Shown here piece after piece: positions 26,673 through 35,792 of a stretch of 64,000 bases of DNA (position 1 is its first letter; the number at the start of each line of letters is the position of its first letter). This DNA comes from Amycolatopsis sp. DSM 110486 (GTDB lineage: Bacteria > Actinomycetota > Actinomycetes > Mycobacteriales > Pseudonocardiaceae). The DNA is taken from the NCBI RefSeq assembly GCF_019468465.1, contig NZ_CP080519.1:10840501-10904500 (forward strand). Reading direction: 5' to 3'. The notes under the pieces are model-generated. The model worked only from the letters and a program-made list of their open reading frames with translations. It searched no databases and was not told the DNA's origin. Both the position numbers and the translations under genes were made by a program.

Positions 26673-26879
26673 TCAATGGCCCGGCTTCGGCTTGGTCACG
26701 TCGGAGACCTTCTGGGTCACGCCGTTGATCTTCGCGTGGTACTTGCCCTTGGTCTTCTGGTCGACGAATTGGGCGGCCTTGCCCACGGCCTGGTTGACCT
26801 TCTCGGGGTTCTTCTTCGCGTACGACGTGACGGCACCGGCCGCGCCGGCCAGTACGGCGAGTCGTTTGAGCATTGCCAT
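26673..26879 (-). CDS. MT0933-like small antitoxin family protein
   Basis: A 68-residue helical protein. The core KKNPEKVNQAVGKAAQFVDQ followed by TKGKYHAKI resembles the MT0933 antitoxin family, in which a helix precedes a T-x-GKY motif. GGGAGGA lies just before ATG 26879. Family members in mycobacteria are paired with a toxin gene. None is next to this copy, so it may be an orphan or have another role. An N-terminal Ala-rich stretch could weakly associate with membrane. Confidence 0.65.
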   Translation of the reverse strand: MAMLKRLAVLAGAAGAVTSYAKKNPEKVNQAVGKAAQFVDQKTKGKYHAKINGVTQKVSDVTKPKPGH

Positions 26880-27015
26880 GGAGTCCTCCCGCGGGTTTCT
26901 CGTCATCCCCTCAACGCTGCGATGAGTACCCGGAGTTCCCCGATTCGAACATTCCGGGCGCGGGCGCGCCGAAATCCCCGCGACCCACGACGTCTGACCA
27001 GGCATGATCGGCCCC

Positions 27016-27987
27016 ATGCGAGATCTCGCGGCGCTCCCGAAGGCGCACCTGCACGTCCACCTCGAGAGCACCGTGCGGCCGGCGACGCTGCGCGAGCTGG
27101 CCGACGCCAACGACGTGCCGCTGCCGGGTGCGGCACGGGCGTTCACCGGGTTCCGCGACTTCGCCGACTACAACTCCCTCATCCGTGCCTGCCTGCGCAC
27201 GCCGGAGGACTTCGAGCGCGTCGCCCGGGAGTTCTGCGTGGACGAAGCCGCGCAGGGCACGCGGTACGCCGAGGTGACGTTCACGGCCGCGTCGCACGGC
27301 GAACGGCTGGGGGATCTGGAGATGCCGCTCGACTCAGTCCTCAAAGGACTGTCCGAAGGAGACCTCGAGACCCGCGTCCTCCTCGATCACTCGCGCCGCC
27401 GGTCCGTCGAACGCGCCGAGCGCACGCTGCGGCTCGCCCTGGCCCACGACGAGGTGGTCGGCCTCGGCATGGCGGGCGAGGAACGCCACTCGCTCGCTCC
27501 CTTCGCCGGCGTCTTCGCCAAGGCGCGCGAAGCCGGGCTCCACCTCGTGCACCACGCGGGCGAGGACGCCGGGCCCGCGAGCATCCGCGAAGCCCTCGAC
27601 GTCGGCCGCGCCGAGCGCCTGGGCCACGGCATCCGCGTGCTCGACGACCCCGAGCTGGTGGCCGAGGTCCGTGACCGCGCGATCGCGCTCGAGGTGTGCC
27701 CGACGTCCAACGTCGTCCTCGGCCTGGTGCCGGCCCTGGCGAAGCACCCGCTCCCCTGCCTCGTCGCCGCGGGCCTCGCCGTCACGCTGAACACCGACGT
27801 CCCCTCGGTCACGCACACCACGCTGACCGACGAGTACACCACCGCGCGCGACACGTTCGGCTACGACGACACCACTCTCGCGGCCCTCGCCGAAACCGCC
27901 GTCACGGCGTCGTTCGCGCCGGAGGAGACGAAAACCGCGCTGCGCAAGGAGATCGCCGCGTGGCTCACACCGGCAGCAGGCGCGTGA
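27016..27987 (+). CDS. Adenosine deaminase family protein
   Basis: A 323-residue TIM-barrel amidohydrolase. It has the N-terminal metal pair (HLHVHLES), a later HHAGED with the metal histidine and catalytic-site loop, RLGHGIRV, and CPTSNVVLGLV. In canonical enzymes the last metal-site motif is SDDP; here it reads NTDVPS, keeping the metal aspartate but replacing the second aspartate with valine. HLEG near the start is also HLES. The substrate may thus differ from adenosine, perhaps adenine or another aminopurine. ATG 27016 fits the family; ATG 27004 is possible. It overlaps the convergent VWA gene by 23 bp. Confidence 0.85.
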   Translation: MRDLAALPKAHLHVHLESTVRPATLRELADANDVPLPGAARAFTGFRDFADYNSLIRACLRTPEDFERVAREFCVDEAAQGTRYAEVTFTAASHGERLGDLEMPLDSVLKGLSEGDLETRVLLDHSRRRSVERAERTLRLALAHDEVVGLGMAGEERHSLAPFAGVFAKAREAGLHLVHHAGEDAGPASIREALDVGRAERLGHGIRVLDDPELVAEVRDRAIALEVCPTSNVVLGLVPALAKHPLPCLVAAGLAVTLNTDVPSVTHTTLTDEYTTARDTFGYDDTTLAALAETAVTASFAPEETKTALRKEIAAWLTPAAGA

Positions 27988-29347
27988 CCAGCGTGCTCAG
28001 CTGCTGCACGTTGCGGCACTCGTGCATTTCCACAAGCTCCGCGTACGCCAGCGCCGCCGAGTCGCCGGTGGACCACAGGGCGCGACGCTCGGGGTTGAGC
28101 CAGTAGACGTGCCGCGCGCGATCGCGGATGGCGCGGACGGCGTCGAGGTTGGGGTCGCCGCCGTTGGTGCGCGCGTCGCCGAGGATGAGCACCGACGTGC
28201 GCGGGCCGACGGCGTCGAGCCACTTGCCGGTGAACCCGCGCAGGGCGCCGCCGTAGTCGCTGTGCCCGTCCCAGCGCACCACGGCCGCTTCTTCGAGGAT
28301 GCGCGCGCCGAGGTGCTCCGGGTCGGCGACACCCGCGGTGACCAGGTGCGTGACCTCGTCGGTGCTGTCCACGAACGCGAACACGCGCACCTTGCTGAAC
28401 TGGTCGCGCAGCGCCTGCACCAGCAGCATCGTGAAGTTCGCGAACCCCGCGACCGAACCCGACAGGTCGCACAGCAGCACGATCTCGGGCCGGCCGGGCC
28501 GCCGGTGCCGGAACGCCGGACGCACCGGCACGCCACCCGTCGACAACGACCGCCGCAGCGTGCGCCGCAGGTCGATCTGTCCGCGGGTGGTGCGCTTGCG
28601 GCGCGCGGCCAGCCGGGTCGCGAGCTTGCGCGACAACGGCTGCACGGCGCGGCGCAGCTCGGCCAGCTGCGCCCGGCTGGCGATCAGGAAGTCCACGCGG
28701 TCCGCGGCCGGCGCGATCGCGTGCTTGGCCACGCGGTCGCGGCCCCGCACCTCGGCCGCGCGCCGGCGGGCCTCCGTGCGGACGTTCCCGCGGAAGTCCT
28801 CGACACGGCGGCGGACCTCGTCGCGCGTGAGCCGGTCGGTGAACTCGCCGCCCTCGTCGGAGCCGCCGCCCGCGGCCCGGATCGCAGCGAGCACGCGCAC
28901 GATCAGCGTCTGCGGCTGCAGCCGGTCCAGCGTCTGGTGCGCGGAGAACCCGCCGCCGGCGCCGGAACCCGCGCCGTACCCGCCGAGCATCTCCACGGCG
29001 ACGCCGGCCAGCTGCGCCAGCGCCTGCTGGTCGCCTTCGGCGAGCGCGGCCGCCACGGCCTCCCGCAGCTGTTCGAGGTCCCGCGGCCGGTCGTCGCGCG
29101 CCAGCTCGGGCACGCCCACGCCGGCCGGGAAGTACAGGTCGAACGCGGCGTCGAACACCGCCCGCTGCCCGCCGCGGCGCACGAGCGCGGCGGCGAGGCC
29201 CTCGCGCACGAGCTCGCGGTCGTCGAAGCCGAGCACCTCCAGCGCGGCCCCCGCGTCGACGGTCTCGGCCGGGCCCGCCGGGATGCCCTGCGCCCGCAGC
29301 GCCTGCACGAACGCCGTGAGCCGCTCGGTGACGCCGGGCGCGCTCAA
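27965..29347 (-). CDS. VWA domain-containing CoxE-like protein
   Basis: A 460-residue protein. The N-terminal 200 residues are helical and Ala/Arg-rich. The C-terminal von Willebrand factor A domain has a degenerate MIDAS (LLCDLSGSVAGF) and later VLILGDARTNGGDPN. CoxE-type proteins work with MoxR ATPases as metal-centre or complex assembly chaperones, as in CO dehydrogenase. The ATG overlaps the stop of the MoxR gene. The nearest molybdenum enzyme (33.0-35.8 kb) is on the same strand but about 4 kb away, so any link to it is only a suggestion. Confidence 0.85.
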   Translation of the reverse strand: MSAPGVTERLTAFVQALRAQGIPAGPAETVDAGAALEVLGFDDRELVREGLAAALVRRGGQRAVFDAAFDLYFPAGVGVPELARDDRPRDLEQLREAVAAALAEGDQQALAQLAGVAVEMLGGYGAGSGAGGGFSAHQTLDRLQPQTLIVRVLAAIRAAGGGSDEGGEFTDRLTRDEVRRRVEDFRGNVRTEARRRAAEVRGRDRVAKHAIAPAADRVDFLIASRAQLAELRRAVQPLSRKLATRLAARRKRTTRGQIDLRRTLRRSLSTGGVPVRPAFRHRRPGRPEIVLLCDLSGSVAGFANFTMLLVQALRDQFSKVRVFAFVDSTDEVTHLVTAGVADPEHLGARILEEAAVVRWDGHSDYGGALRGFTGKWLDAVGPRTSVLILGDARTNGGDPNLDAVRAIRDRARHVYWLNPERRALWSTGDSAALAYAELVEMHECRNVQQLSTLVTRLLPV

Positions 29348-30225
29348 GACGCGTCCAGCACCTGGTCGAGCTTGAGGCCCGCGCCGGCCTTGGTGATGTC
29401 GTCCTGGTGCTTGAGCACCACGCCGAGGCTCTCGCGCACGATCTGCTCGTCGAGCGTGCCGGAGCCGAGCTCCAGCAGCGTGCGCGCCCAGTCGATGGTC
29501 TCGGCGACCGACGGCAGCTTGCGCAGGTCCATGGCGCGCAGCGCGGCGATCACGCGGACCACGGAGTCGGCCAGCGCGGCATCGATGCCGGGCACGCGCA
29601 GCTTCACGATCCGCAGCTCGAGCTCCGGGTCGGGGAAGTCGATGTGCAGGAACAGGCAGCGCCGCCGCAGCGCCTCGGACAGCTCGCGCGTCGCGTTGGA
29701 CGTGAGCACCACGAACGGGTCGCGGGTGGCGGTGATCGTGCCCAGCTCGGGCACGGTGACCTGGAAGTCGCCGAGCACCTCCAGCAGCAGGCCCTCCACC
29801 TCGACGTCGGCCTTGTCCGTCTCGTCGACCAGCAGCACGGTGGACTCGGTGCCGGAGATGGCCTGCAGCAGCGGGCGGCGCAGCAGGAACTCCTCACCGA
29901 AGATGTCGGTGCGCGCGTCCTCCCACGTCTCGTCGCGCCCGGCGGTGATGCGCAGCAGCTGCTTGGCGTGGTTCCACTCGTACAGCGCGCGGGCCTCGTC
30001 GATGCCCTCGTAGCACTGCAGGCGCACGAGCCGCGAGCCGCTCACGGCGGCCACGGCCTTGGCCAGCTCCGTCTTCCCCACGCCGGCCGGGCCCTCGACA
30101 AGCAAGGGCTTGCCCAGCCGGTCGGCGAGGAACACGGTGGTCGCCACCGCCGTCGAGGCGAGGTAGCCGACCTCGGCCAGCTGCGCCGACACGTCGTCGA
30201 CGGAGGAGAAGAACCCGGTGCCCAC
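29344..30225 (-). CDS. MoxR family AAA+ ATPase
   Basis: A 293-residue AAA+ ATPase with Walker A VEGPAGVGKTELAKA, Walker B STVLLVDETDKAD, sensor 1 LTSNATRELSEALRRRCLF and the arginine finger in that last block. It should remodel or insert cofactors into client proteins together with the downstream VWA protein. GTG 30225 was chosen because AGGAGG lies four bases upstream. An in-frame ATG at 30249 would put that site inside the gene. Confidence 0.9.
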   Translation of the reverse strand: MGTGFFSSVDDVSAQLAEVGYLASTAVATTVFLADRLGKPLLVEGPAGVGKTELAKAVAAVSGSRLVRLQCYEGIDEARALYEWNHAKQLLRITAGRDETWEDARTDIFGEEFLLRRPLLQAISGTESTVLLVDETDKADVEVEGLLLEVLGDFQVTVPELGTITATRDPFVVLTSNATRELSEALRRRCLFLHIDFPDPELELRIVKLRVPGIDAALADSVVRVIAALRAMDLRKLPSVAETIDWARTLLELGSGTLDEQIVRESLGVVLKHQDDITKAGAGLKLDQVLDAS

Positions 30226-30271
30226 GTGACCTCCTAAGCGGATGCTCACCTCGCACTGTACTGGCCGGGCC

Positions 30272-30448
30272 TCAGTCCGTCTCCACGATCCGCGCGAGTG
30301 TGCGGTTGAGCTCCGCCACCGTGACCCCCCAGCCGGTCAGGCTGGCCGGCCCGCGGCTGGTCGCCGCCCACACCGACTGCCCGGCCGGGGCGGGCACGCT
30401 CGTCGCGGGACCCGTCACGGCGCCGCCGATGGTCGCCGCGGGCCGCAC
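30272..30448 (-). CDS. Possible small ORF upstream of the MoxR gene
   Basis: A 58-codon frame (GTG 30448 to TGA 30272) encodes a plausible peptide ending in LTGWGVTVAELNRTLARIVE and a short tail. The amino-acid composition looks protein-like, but the opposite strand has the same third-position G/C pattern, so codon bias cannot decide. It could be a short co-operonic gene or part of the leader. No domain is recognised. Confidence 0.3.
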   Translation of the reverse strand: MRPAATIGGAVTGPATSVPAPAGQSVWAATSRGPASLTGWGVTVAELNRTLARIVETD

Positions 30449-30515
30449 CGCGACCGTGGCCCGGCCGGCACGGTGCGGGAGCCGAGCGGCCGGTCGCGAG
30501 CTAGCATCTGGCCAC

Positions 30516-31544
30516 GTGACCTACGTTGCGGCGACCAGCCGATACGACTCGATCCCCTACCGGCGCTGCGGGCGCAGCGGACTGAAGCTGCCCGCCATCT
30601 CCCTGGGCCTGTGGCACAACTTCGGCCACGACCGGCCGCTGCAGGTCCAGCGCGACATCCTGCGCCGCGCCTTCGACCTCGGCATCACGCACTTCGACCT
30701 GGCCAACAACTACGGCCCGCCCTACGGCTCGGCCGAGTCCAACTTCGGCCAGATCCTCGCCACGGACTTCAAGCCCTACCGCGACGAGCTGGTGATCTCG
30801 ACCAAGGCCGGCTACGACATGTGGCCGGGCCCGTACGGCGACTGGGCCTCGCGCAAGTACCTGCTGGCCTCGCTCGATCAGTCGCTGGGCCGCATGGGCC
30901 TGGACTACGTCGACATCTTCTACTCCCACCGCTTCGACCCGGAGACTCCGCTGGAGGAGACCGTCGGTGCGCTCGACCGCGCCGTGCGCTCGGGCAAGGC
31001 GCTCTACGTCGGCATCTCCTCCTACAACTCCGAGCGCACCGCCGAGGCCGCGCGCCTGCTGCGTGAGCTGGGCACGCCGCTGCTGATCCACCAGCCCTCG
31101 TACTCCATGTTCAACCGGTGGACCGAGGACGACCGCCTGCTCGACACGCTCGAAGAGGCCGGAGCCGGCTGCATCGCGTTCTCTCCGCTCGCCCAGGGTC
31201 TGCTCACCGACCGCTACCTCGGCGGCGTGCCGGCCGACTCGCGCGCGGCGCAAGGCAAGTCCCTCGACCCGGACACGATCACCGAGAACCGGCTCGCGAA
31301 GATCCGCGGCCTCGGCGAGATCGCCACACGCCGCGGCCAGTCGCTGGCGCAGCTCGCGCTCGCCTGGGCCCTGCGCGACCCGCGCATGACGTCGCTGGTG
31401 ATCGGCGCGAGCAGTGTCAAGCAGCTTGAGGACAACGTCGCCGCGCTGGACAACCTCGAGTTCACCGCCGAGGAGCTGGCCGAGGTCGACCGGTACGCGA
31501 CGGAGTCGGACATCAACCTCTGGAAGCAGTCGAGCGACAGCTGA
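30516..31544 (+). CDS. Aldo/keto reductase (YghZ/MgrA-like)
   Basis: A 342-residue NADPH-dependent aldo/keto reductase of the large potassium-channel-beta-like branch. The catalytic tyrosine is in DLANNYGPPYGSAE, the lysine in VISTKAGYDMWPGPYGD and the histidine in DIFYSHRFDPETP. The C-terminal NADPH site is present (ALRDPRMTSLVIGASSVKQL). These features match the L-glyceraldehyde-3-phosphate reductase subgroup, which detoxifies methylglyoxal and similar aldehydes. GTG 30516 begins the conserved sequence. It is transcribed alone. Confidence 0.9.
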   Translation: MTYVAATSRYDSIPYRRCGRSGLKLPAISLGLWHNFGHDRPLQVQRDILRRAFDLGITHFDLANNYGPPYGSAESNFGQILATDFKPYRDELVISTKAGYDMWPGPYGDWASRKYLLASLDQSLGRMGLDYVDIFYSHRFDPETPLEETVGALDRAVRSGKALYVGISSYNSERTAEAARLLRELGTPLLIHQPSYSMFNRWTEDDRLLDTLEEAGAGCIAFSPLAQGLLTDRYLGGVPADSRAAQGKSLDPDTITENRLAKIRGLGEIATRRGQSLAQLALAWALRDPRMTSLVIGASSVKQLEDNVAALDNLEFTAEELAEVDRYATESDINLWKQSSDS

Positions 31545-31607
31545 CGGTCCGCCGGTGGCCGGTGGCGATGTTCGCGTCACCGGCCACTGTGGACGGTCGT
31601 CGACGGC

Positions 31608-32852
31608 TCACCCGGCGCGGGTCGGCCGCGGTGCCGGCAGGTGCGAGGTCTCCGGGAACAGGTGCAGCGCGCGCAGCGCCGCGCCCAGCTCCGCGATGTC
31701 CTGCGGGTCCGTGAGCGAGCGGCCGAGCTCGTCGGTGATGCGGCGCAGGCGGTGGCGGATCGTGTTGGGGTGGCAGAACATCCGTTCCGACGTGAGTTTC
31801 GTGGAGCCCTGGCAGTCGAACCACGCGCGCAGGGTCAGCAGCAGCACGTTGCGGTCGTCGCCGGGCAGGTCGAGGATCGGGCGCAGCACGTGGTGCGCGA
31901 GCTGCACCGACGCCTCCGGCGCGCTGGCGACCAGGCCCGCGAGCGGCGACTCCGTGAACTGCACCAGGCCCGTCGAGCCGGGCGCCATGCTGGACAGCGC
32001 CACGCGGGCGAAGTGCAGCGCCCGGGACGTGTTGCCCAGGCCTGAGAACACCGGGCTCATGCCGACGCGGCCCACCGGGGCTTCGCGCAGCAGGTCGATG
32101 GTCACCTTGCACGCCGACGGGTCGCGCAGCGACACCACACCCACCTGCAGGTCCGGCGTGAGCCGCCACGCCGAGGCGTGCTGGGCTTCGCGCAGGCGCT
32201 GCTCGATCTTCGGCAGCGGTTCGTGGCCCAGCCGCGGAGTTTCGGCCGCGACGACCACGAAGCTGCCGTCCACGGTCAGCTCCAGCACGCGGGCGATGTC
32301 CCACAGCGTGCCCTCGGTCGCGGCGCCGCCGGCGAACAGCGCCTCCACCAGAGCGGAGCGCCGGTTCTGGTGCGCCACCACGACTTCGGCCGCGGTGTCC
32401 CGATAGGACGAAGTGAGCGCCTCGGCGTAGTCGTCGACCAGCGCCCACACCGCGGACGTCGCGGCGACGAGCCCGGCGAGGTCCTGGTGGTCGCCGCGCG
32501 CGGTCAGCAGCACGAACCGGTGCCACACCTCGGTGAGCCCGATCCGGTACGCGCGCAGGACTTCCGGCAGCGGCGCGCCCTGCAGCGCCCGCGCGCGGCC
32601 GGTGGCCCGCGCCTGGGACAGGTCGGGCACGTCTTCGCCGCGCAGCGTGCGCATCACGTAGTCGAGGTTGGCGCGCACGGACTTGCGCAGTTCGGCGTGG
32701 GTGACGAACCGCTCGTCGCGGTAGACCGGCATCTGCTCGAGGATCTGGTGCGTGGTCGCTTCGATCAGCTCGGGCATGGCGGTTTCGACCTCGGCGGCCA
32801 GCACCGAGACCACGGGGGCGAGCCCGTCGCGCAGAACTGTCTGGTAGTGCAT
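31608..32852 (-). CDS. PucR/CdaR-type transcriptional regulator
   Basis: A 414-residue regulator. The N-terminal 160 residues are a helical sensor (similar to RsbT-antagonist-like domains in this family), the middle is a GGDEF-derived domain, and the C-terminal PucR HTH_30 module (residues 355-405) reads MFCHPNTIRHRLRRITDELG. Actinomycete members control purine, amino-acid or aromatic catabolism. GGAGGG precedes ATG 32852. It lies downstream of the IorA/IorB-like operon on the same strand, separated by a 15-bp inverted repeat. That operon is a candidate target. Confidence 0.85.
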   Translation of the reverse strand: MHYQTVLRDGLAPVVSVLAAEVETAMPELIEATTHQILEQMPVYRDERFVTHAELRKSVRANLDYVMRTLRGEDVPDLSQARATGRARALQGAPLPEVLRAYRIGLTEVWHRFVLLTARGDHQDLAGLVAATSAVWALVDDYAEALTSSYRDTAAEVVVAHQNRRSALVEALFAGGAATEGTLWDIARVLELTVDGSFVVVAAETPRLGHEPLPKIEQRLREAQHASAWRLTPDLQVGVVSLRDPSACKVTIDLLREAPVGRVGMSPVFSGLGNTSRALHFARVALSSMAPGSTGLVQFTESPLAGLVASAPEASVQLAHHVLRPILDLPGDDRNVLLLTLRAWFDCQGSTKLTSERMFCHPNTIRHRLRRITDELGRSLTDPQDIAELGAALRALHLFPETSHLPAPRPTRAG

Positions 32853-32988
32853 CAACGCCCTCCAGGCCTGGGCGAAGGGCGCTCGCGCGCCCCTCGCCCG
32901 TGACCGTACGGGGACTCGTCGTTGAGCCCTCGGGAAGGTCATCTAACACGACACCCGCTCACTCGGCCGGGTGAACTTGTGACACTTG

Positions 32989-33031
32989 CCGCGAATGCGG
33001 AAGAACTGATGTAGAACTTCCGCATTCGCGG
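32989..33031. terminator. Inverted repeat after the IorA-like gene
   Basis: A perfect 15-bp stem (CCGCGAATGCGGAAG with CTTCCGCATTCGCGG) and a 13-nt loop lie one base past the stop of the minus-strand (2Fe-2S) gene. No strong T-run follows on either strand. It is probably a transcription terminator, though a regulator-binding role is possible. Confidence 0.6.
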
Positions 33032-33032
33032 G

Positions 33033-33488
33033 TCACATCTTCGCGGCGGCCGCCTTGATCGCCTCGCGGATGCGGAAGTACGAACCGCAGCGGCACACGT
33101 TCTCGATCGCGTCGATGTCGGCGTCGGTGGGGTTCTTGGTCTTCTTCAGCAGCGCGACGGCGGCCATGATCTGGCCCGGCTGGCAGTAACCGCACTGCGC
33201 GACGTCCTGCTCCAGCCACGCCTCCTGCACCGGGTGCAGCTTGTCGCCGTCCGCCAGGCCCTCGATCGTGGTGACCTCGCGGCCCTCACACTCGGAGACC
33301 GGCGTGACGCACGGGTTCATGGCCTCGCCGTCGAGGTGGCTGGTGCAGGCCTTGCAGACGTTGATGCCGCAGCCGTACTTGAGGCCGCGCACCTTCAGCT
33401 TGTCGCGCAGCGCCCACAGCAGCGGCAGGTCGGCCGGCGCGTCCACGGTGACGGTCTTCCCGTTCACCACAAAGCTGTAGTTGGGCAT
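33033..33488 (-). CDS. (2Fe-2S)-binding subunit of a molybdenum hydroxylase (IorA-like)
   Basis: A 151-residue electron-transfer subunit. The plant-type ferredoxin cluster has cysteines in GCGINVCKACTSHLDGE and the following MNPC. The second cluster domain has CGYCQPGQIM and CRCGSYFRIRE. This two-cluster arrangement is standard for xanthine dehydrogenase-family small subunits. It is paired 27 bp downstream of the large molybdopterin subunit; no FAD subunit is present. That defines the two-subunit isoquinoline 1-oxidoreductase/aldehyde dehydrogenase type, which passes electrons to a cytochrome or the quinone pool. Confidence 0.9.
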   Translation of the reverse strand: MPNYSFVVNGKTVTVDAPADLPLLWALRDKLKVRGLKYGCGINVCKACTSHLDGEAMNPCVTPVSECEGREVTTIEGLADGDKLHPVQEAWLEQDVAQCGYCQPGQIMAAVALLKKTKNPTDADIDAIENVCRCGSYFRIREAIKAAAAKM

Positions 33489-33515
33489 GGGAACTCCTTG
33501 CGGTGGTGGGGAAGA

Positions 33516-35792
33516 TCAGCGGGGGAACGGATCGAAGTCGACGGGGAAGTTGATCGGGAAGCTGCGCGGCTTGATGCCGGTCGCGCGGGCGTAGGCGTTG
33601 GCGATGGCGCCCACCGGCGCGGGCAGCCCGAGCTCGCCGGCGCCGCCGATCTCGCTGCCGTTGGCCGGCATCACGAACACGTTCACGTCCATCGGCGCGT
33701 TCTTCTGCCGCGCGTAGTGGAACTGCGAGTAGCTGCCTTCGAGCGGGAGTCCGTTGTCGATGTGCAGGCCCGCGGTGAGCGTGGTCGAGATGGCGTCGGT
33801 GAGGCCGCCGAGCATCTGCGACTGAATGCCGCGGGGGTTCACCGGCTTGCCGACGTCCACGGCGATCGTCGCCTTGGTCACGCGCGGGTTCTTCGGGTCG
33901 CGCGCGTCCATCTCCACCAGGCAGGCGGTGTAGGACTTGTACTCGCCGTGGACCGCGATGCCCTGGGCGAAGCCCTTCGGCATCTTCTTGCCCCACTCGC
34001 CGAGCTCGGCGACCTTGTCCAGCACCGCCTTCTGGCGCGGCTCCTTGATGAACTCGCGGCGGAACTCCAGCGGGTCCTTGCCGAGCTTGGCCGCGATCTC
34101 GTCGGCCATGATCTCCTCGGCCCCGCGGGTGTTCGCTGAGTACACCGAACGCCACGCGGAGGTGTGGAACTTCAGCGGCACCTCGTTGAGCAGCTGCGTC
34201 GTGACGCCGTAGTTGTAGGGCGACTTCACCGTCAGCAGGAACACCGTCTGCGCGAAGCTCAGGTTGCCGCCCACGGGCAGCTTCGCGGCGAACGCGGTGA
34301 GGATCTCGCCGAGGCCGTGGCCCCAGTCGGTCTCGACACTGGCCACGCGGTGCTCGAAGGTGAGCACCTGGCCGAGCGCGAACGTCGCGCGGATCTTGTG
34401 GTGGCTCGCGGCGCGGGCGCGGCCGTGGCGCATGTCGTCGATCCGGCTCCACATGAGCCGGACGGGCTTCTTCATGGCCTTGGAGATGTGCGCGGCTTCC
34501 AGCGCGGCGTCGAAGAACAGCCGGCGGCCGAACGAGCCGCCGCCCTGCTGGACGTGCACGGTGACCTTGTTCTCCGGCAGCCCCAGCTCCTGCGCGATGG
34601 TCTGCTTCGCGACGATCGGCGACTTCAGGCCGGCCCAGATGGTGGCGCTGTCCTCGCGGACGTCGGCGACCGCGGAGTTCGACTCCATCGGCGCGTGGCT
34701 GACGAACGCGAAGTCGAACTCGCCGTCCACGTACTGCGTCAGCAGCGGCGGCACCACGAACGGCAGCGCCGCGGCCTTCAGCTTCTTCGTGATGGACGCG
34801 TTGTTCTCGCCGTCGACGGTGCCCGCGTTCCAGGTGACGTCGAGGGCGTTCTTGCCGTCGAGCGCCTGGCCGAAGGTCTCGGCCATCACCGCGACGCCGG
34901 TCTGCACGACGGCGATGTCGATGATGCCGGGCATCGCGCGCACGGCGGCCTCGTTGTTGACCTTCTTGACCGTGCCGTTGATCGTCGGCGGGCGCCGCAC
35001 CATCACCGGCATCGCGCCGGGGATGTCGAGGTCGAGCGTGTAGACCTGCTTGCCCGTGACCATGGCGAGCGCGTCTTTGCGCGACGTCGGGGTGCCGACC
35101 AGCGTGTGGGCCGACTCGGCCTTCGGCTTCACGGCCGCGGTGGGCAGGTCCGCGCGGGCTGCCGGGCCGGCGAGCACACCGTAGGAGGCCTTGCGCCCGT
35201 CCGGCGAGCGCACGAGACCGTCGCGGGTCGACAGGCGCGCCGCCGGGACGTTCCACTGCGAGCTCGCGGCGGCCACCATCCGGGCCCGGGCCGTCGCGGC
35301 GGCGGTGCGGATCGGGTCGTACAGCGAGCGCATGGTGTTGGAGCCGCCGGTGAGCTGGTTGAACAGCAGTTCCGGGCGCGCGTCGGCCAGCACCACGTCG
35401 ACCTTGTCGAGCGGCAGGTCCATCTCTTCGGCGACGAGCATCGCGCTGGCCGTGTTGATGCCCTGGCCCACCTCGGCGCGCGGCAGCTGCAGGCGCACGC
35501 GGCCGTCGTTGGTCACCTCGAGCACGAGCATGCCGGCCGTGGGCGCGTTCGAGAGTGTGAGCACGTCGCCGAGGTCGAGGATCTCGGCGGGCTGCGGCAG
35601 CGTGGGCACCACGGCTTCGGCCTTGTCCGGCACGAGGGTGTCGAACGACAGCTTCGTCGCGACGGTCAGCGTCGGCGCGGCGACGAGGTAGGTGAGGAAG
35701 CGGCGGCGGCCGACGCGCCCGTCGTCGTCCGGCGCTGCGTTGTCCGGCTCGGTACCGCCCTGTGGTCCGGGGCTGGTGGTGGGACTGGCCAT
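33516..35792 (-). CDS. Molybdopterin-binding subunit of a xanthine dehydrogenase-family enzyme (IorB-like)
   Basis: A 758-residue catalytic subunit. The N-terminus holds a twin-arginine-like signal (GRRRFLTYLVAAPTLTVA, residues 27-44), so the complex is probably exported folded. Molybdopterin-binding features include EVGQGINTASAMLVAEEMD, TGGSNTMRS, VQQGGGSFGRR and, near the C-terminus, EIGGAGELGLPAPV with the likely catalytic glutamate. Aldehydes or N-heterocycles are the usual substrates of this IorB subgroup. ATG 35792 follows GAAGGGA. It is transcribed with the small subunit. Confidence 0.9.
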   Translation of the reverse strand: MASPTTSPGPQGGTEPDNAAPDDDGRVGRRRFLTYLVAAPTLTVATKLSFDTLVPDKAEAVVPTLPQPAEILDLGDVLTLSNAPTAGMLVLEVTNDGRVRLQLPRAEVGQGINTASAMLVAEEMDLPLDKVDVVLADARPELLFNQLTGGSNTMRSLYDPIRTAAATARARMVAAASSQWNVPAARLSTRDGLVRSPDGRKASYGVLAGPAARADLPTAAVKPKAESAHTLVGTPTSRKDALAMVTGKQVYTLDLDIPGAMPVMVRRPPTINGTVKKVNNEAAVRAMPGIIDIAVVQTGVAVMAETFGQALDGKNALDVTWNAGTVDGENNASITKKLKAAALPFVVPPLLTQYVDGEFDFAFVSHAPMESNSAVADVREDSATIWAGLKSPIVAKQTIAQELGLPENKVTVHVQQGGGSFGRRLFFDAALEAAHISKAMKKPVRLMWSRIDDMRHGRARAASHHKIRATFALGQVLTFEHRVASVETDWGHGLGEILTAFAAKLPVGGNLSFAQTVFLLTVKSPYNYGVTTQLLNEVPLKFHTSAWRSVYSANTRGAEEIMADEIAAKLGKDPLEFRREFIKEPRQKAVLDKVAELGEWGKKMPKGFAQGIAVHGEYKSYTACLVEMDARDPKNPRVTKATIAVDVGKPVNPRGIQSQMLGGLTDAISTTLTAGLHIDNGLPLEGSYSQFHYARQKNAPMDVNVFVMPANGSEIGGAGELGLPAPVGAIANAYARATGIKPRSFPINFPVDFDPFPR

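Noticed and set aside
30300..30515. N-terminal extension of the aldo/keto reductase by 72 codons
   Set aside because: The added peptide is Ala/Arg/Pro-rich with cysteines, does not match the family, and the conserved sequence starts right after GTG 30516.
33489..35256. Long alternative minus-strand frame across the IorB-like gene
   Set aside because: It is out of frame with the clear molybdopterin subunit and is Arg-rich, a shadow of the true gene.
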